Shown one piece after another: positions 56,009 to 64,000 of a stretch of 64,000 bases of DNA. The DNA comes from Lates calcarifer (lineage: Eukaryota > Chordata > Actinopteri > Centropomidae), in contig NC_066837.1 in assembly GCF_001640805.2 (NCBI RefSeq), forward strand, positions 22,105,804 to 22,169,803, read 5' to 3'. The notes beneath the pieces were generated by a model, which did no database searches, was not told where the DNA came from, and saw only the letters and a list, made by a program, of their open reading frames with translations. The translations under genes were made by a program, and so were the position numbers. Numbering within the stretch: the stretch's first letter is position 1; the number at the start of each line of letters is the position of its first letter.

Positions 56009-56739
56009 AAACTGATTGGAGTTTGGAATAACACACGTGCGGTACAAGATGCGGTAAAATCATAAAATGATGATTCTGCATGAAAGGACACAATATATTT
56101 CTTCATTTACCACGTTCTGCTAACATGTTCTCTGTATGTTAGACCCCAGCACATTGACATACCTGTGAACTCTGGTAAACCTGCTTGGGGATTCAACCAA
56201 TTATTATAGGTCATTCGAACACAGGCATGTTGGCCGTAGATGAGGTCAGTCAACAGAATCGAATTGTGTTTTAACAGAAATGGGCCAGAGTGTAACTCTC
56301 TGATGAAATTCCTTATGTACATTGAAAGTATGATGCATTTTGAATGCACAACAGATAAAGGAGTTAACTGGACTGTTTGCACTGAACGTCCAGAGAATTC
56401 ATGGTATACTATCATGGTAAAGGTGCAGAATATCGTAATGCTGCATGAAATGTTAATGTTTAAAAGCACTTTAATAGTATGTCTAACCTAAGATGTTTTT
56501 TTTCTACTTAATACTGAAACATCCAAATGAAGATGCTATCAATCATTCTCAATTAACCCGCATTAACTAATCTTTTTTTGACCAGTTGAGGACAGCAAAA
56601 CCAAGTGGTAAACACAATACAACACAAGACATAAATATTATTACAAACTTTTCAATTGAGTTGGTCAAGTTGTTAGCCAACAGCTGTTTATTTACTCATG
56701 TACTAGGTGTGGGGCAACATTATCATTCAGTTAGTTATG

Positions 56740-57090
56740 TTTCTGTTCACCTGAAGATGTAAGTCAGATGTTCTCCCTTTTAGCTCTGTTTTTGGTCTCC
56801 ACAAACTCCTGAGGAATATTGTAGCTTTGTAGCTGCTAAATACTCTGCTTCTTCACTAGCTATTTGCCATTTGGTGCTAAGCAGGCAGTGACTTTATCAG
56901 AGGTTTTTACTGAAAACAGCTTATTGCAGCACTGATGAGAGCTGCAAGAGTGAACCAAAACAATGAGCTGAAAGATGAAATGCCCTGTCAAGCTAGAAGG
57001 AACTGCAGAATCAGGTGATAGTTCTGTGGATTCGACTACAAGCAGCTCTTTTCACATACATGTAGTCATTTGATCCATTGACTATAGCAG
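56740..57090 (+). repeat. Interspersed repeat family R2, copy 4
   Basis: TTTTAGCTCTGTTTTTGGTC, CAAACTCCTGAGGAATAT, TGTAGCTGCTAAATACTC, TTTGGTGCTAAGCAGGCAG, CTACAAGCAGCTC and CATTTGATCCATTGAC are in the same order as in the copies at 7080 (inverted) and 35755. Confidence 0.7.
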
Positions 57091-58331
57091 CTTAAAGGAC
57101 ATGATTAGATTGACTGTAAGCATTATTGTTGGACTACAACAACATTTCTGCAGCTGTAATTATAAGCAGTTTATAAGCATTTTAAGTCTGGCTGAATTAC
57201 TCATATTTGTGTAGTTTGACTATGTGACTGTAAACTTTTCTCACTCACAAACACACAAGTCATCTGTATTACTGGAATATGTTTTAATTATAATCTATCA
57301 TTAAATATTACATACAAATTATACAGTGCATTGTCACAATACATTTCATGTCAGTTCAGTACAGCAGGAAGTTACTTTGTAGTTTACTGAGGTCCACCCC
57401 ACGAGCCATAAGATTAACAGAAATGAAAATGGCAGACAAAAACAGGAGCTTGTGAACTGGGAATCACCAAAGACAAGATAATTTTGTCTTGTTCACCGAT
57501 GATTTAACTCATCAGTGTGAGGGGACAAATTAGGCGAGCCGGTCATACTACTCTGAGCTTGATTCTATAATCAAAAAGTGCCTCTGTCTTCCAACATCAC
57601 CCCAGATGACTTGCAGATCCTAATCTAAATAGTTAGGAGGAGCAATGAGTAGGCCTTGAACTTGAAACTAGTTCACGTGGCATGGGTGTGAAGACACCCA
57701 CAAGTGGCCCAGTTCCTAAATTTTAGACTTAAGACTTAACCACAATGAATACTCCTCTTATTTGTTAAAAAAAACAAATCGCTGATCTCCACTAGTGGCT
57801 TTGATGCTTTCACCAGCCCAGTGCTTTTAACTGCATGGGAGGGAATATGCAGGTGAATATTAAAAAGGCAGACAGGTTTGAAGAAAAAAAAAAAAACATG
57901 GAATGCAACACCTCTCATCCAAAAACAGCTGTATGAGAGGTTTTGACTGGCGTGCATGTGTGTGAGCAAACATTATTTGCACCCAGGAGTCCAACAGAAA
58001 AGTCTGACATCTCACTGAATCTTTCTCTCTCACAGGAAGGAACAAAATCTTCATAATTTAGGCGTTATTTCTTCACCAACATCCACACAAGGCACAGAGG
58101 CAAACAGGGAAGATATGTTGTGAAATTCTTCCTCTTTTGGCCTCATCTCTCCACCCATTCACCCACTCTCTGTAACCAGAATATCCATAAGAAGAGGAGG
58201 GAAGGGTGATGATAATATTCCATTTTCAGGACAAAAACCTGGACCCTTTCCTCTCTTCCAACCGCACATTTCACTCCTTTCCCCGCCCTGGCTTCCTGCT
58301 GTTCCTCCTCTTCCTCTTTGCTGCTCTGTTC
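57091..58331. other. avpi1-pi4k2a intergenic DNA and pi4k2a 3' UTR
   Basis: Convergent region without recognisable exons. The part next to 58331 is the pi4k2a 3' UTR. No unambiguous polyadenylation hexamer was located for either gene. Confidence 0.45.

Positions 58332-64000
<5,669 letters not shown>

Overview
The window is nuclear DNA from a vertebrate, almost certainly a percomorph-type teleost fish. Genes are split into many short GT-AG exons with small introns. (CA)n microsatellites are abundant, and several families of short AT-rich interspersed repeats recur. The gene order matches human 10q24.2 read in reverse (LOXL4, R3HCC1L, CRTAC1, GOLGA7B, ZFYVE27, AVPI1, PI4K2A). Exon models were built by hand from splice sites, reading phase and remembered family sequences. 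No database search was run.

Layout: loxl4 (+, 471-17175) encodes a secreted four-SRCR lysyl oxidase. After about 5 kb of intergenic DNA comes r3hcc1l (-, 22083-24782), head-to-head with crtac1 (+, 26513-30401). golga7b (-, 32914-35233) and zfyve27/protrudin (-, 38152-44303) follow. A C2H2 zinc-finger gene (-, 48765-51466) comes next. A tiny two-exon cytochrome c oxidase subunit 8 gene (-, 51784-52098) is easily missed, because each exon is only about 100 nt. avpi1 (+, 53792-56008) diverges from cox8, and pi4k2a (-, 58332-63773) ends the window with its first exon and promoter.

The genes do not form one pathway; they are a conserved syntenic block. Several act on membranes: GOLGA7B is a palmitoyltransferase accessory protein, protrudin an ER contact-site protein, and PI4K2A a palmitoylated lipid kinase. 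LOXL4 and CRTAC1 are extracellular-matrix proteins. Compared with human, SFRP5 and MARVELD1 are absent from their expected slots, while the zinc-finger gene and cox8 lie between zfyve27 and avpi1.

Points worth a second look are the hidden cox8 gene, a 21-nt microexon in zfyve27 next to its FFAT motif with a TGC motif before the acceptor, one-base frame breaks in loxl4 and r3hcc1l, a GC-AG intron in pi4k2a, a full cAMP response element at avpi1, a MITE in the last crtac1 intron together with loss of the EGF-like tail, and a 207-bp foldback element in loxl4. I found no novel multi-gene system, CRISPR array or prokaryote-type element.
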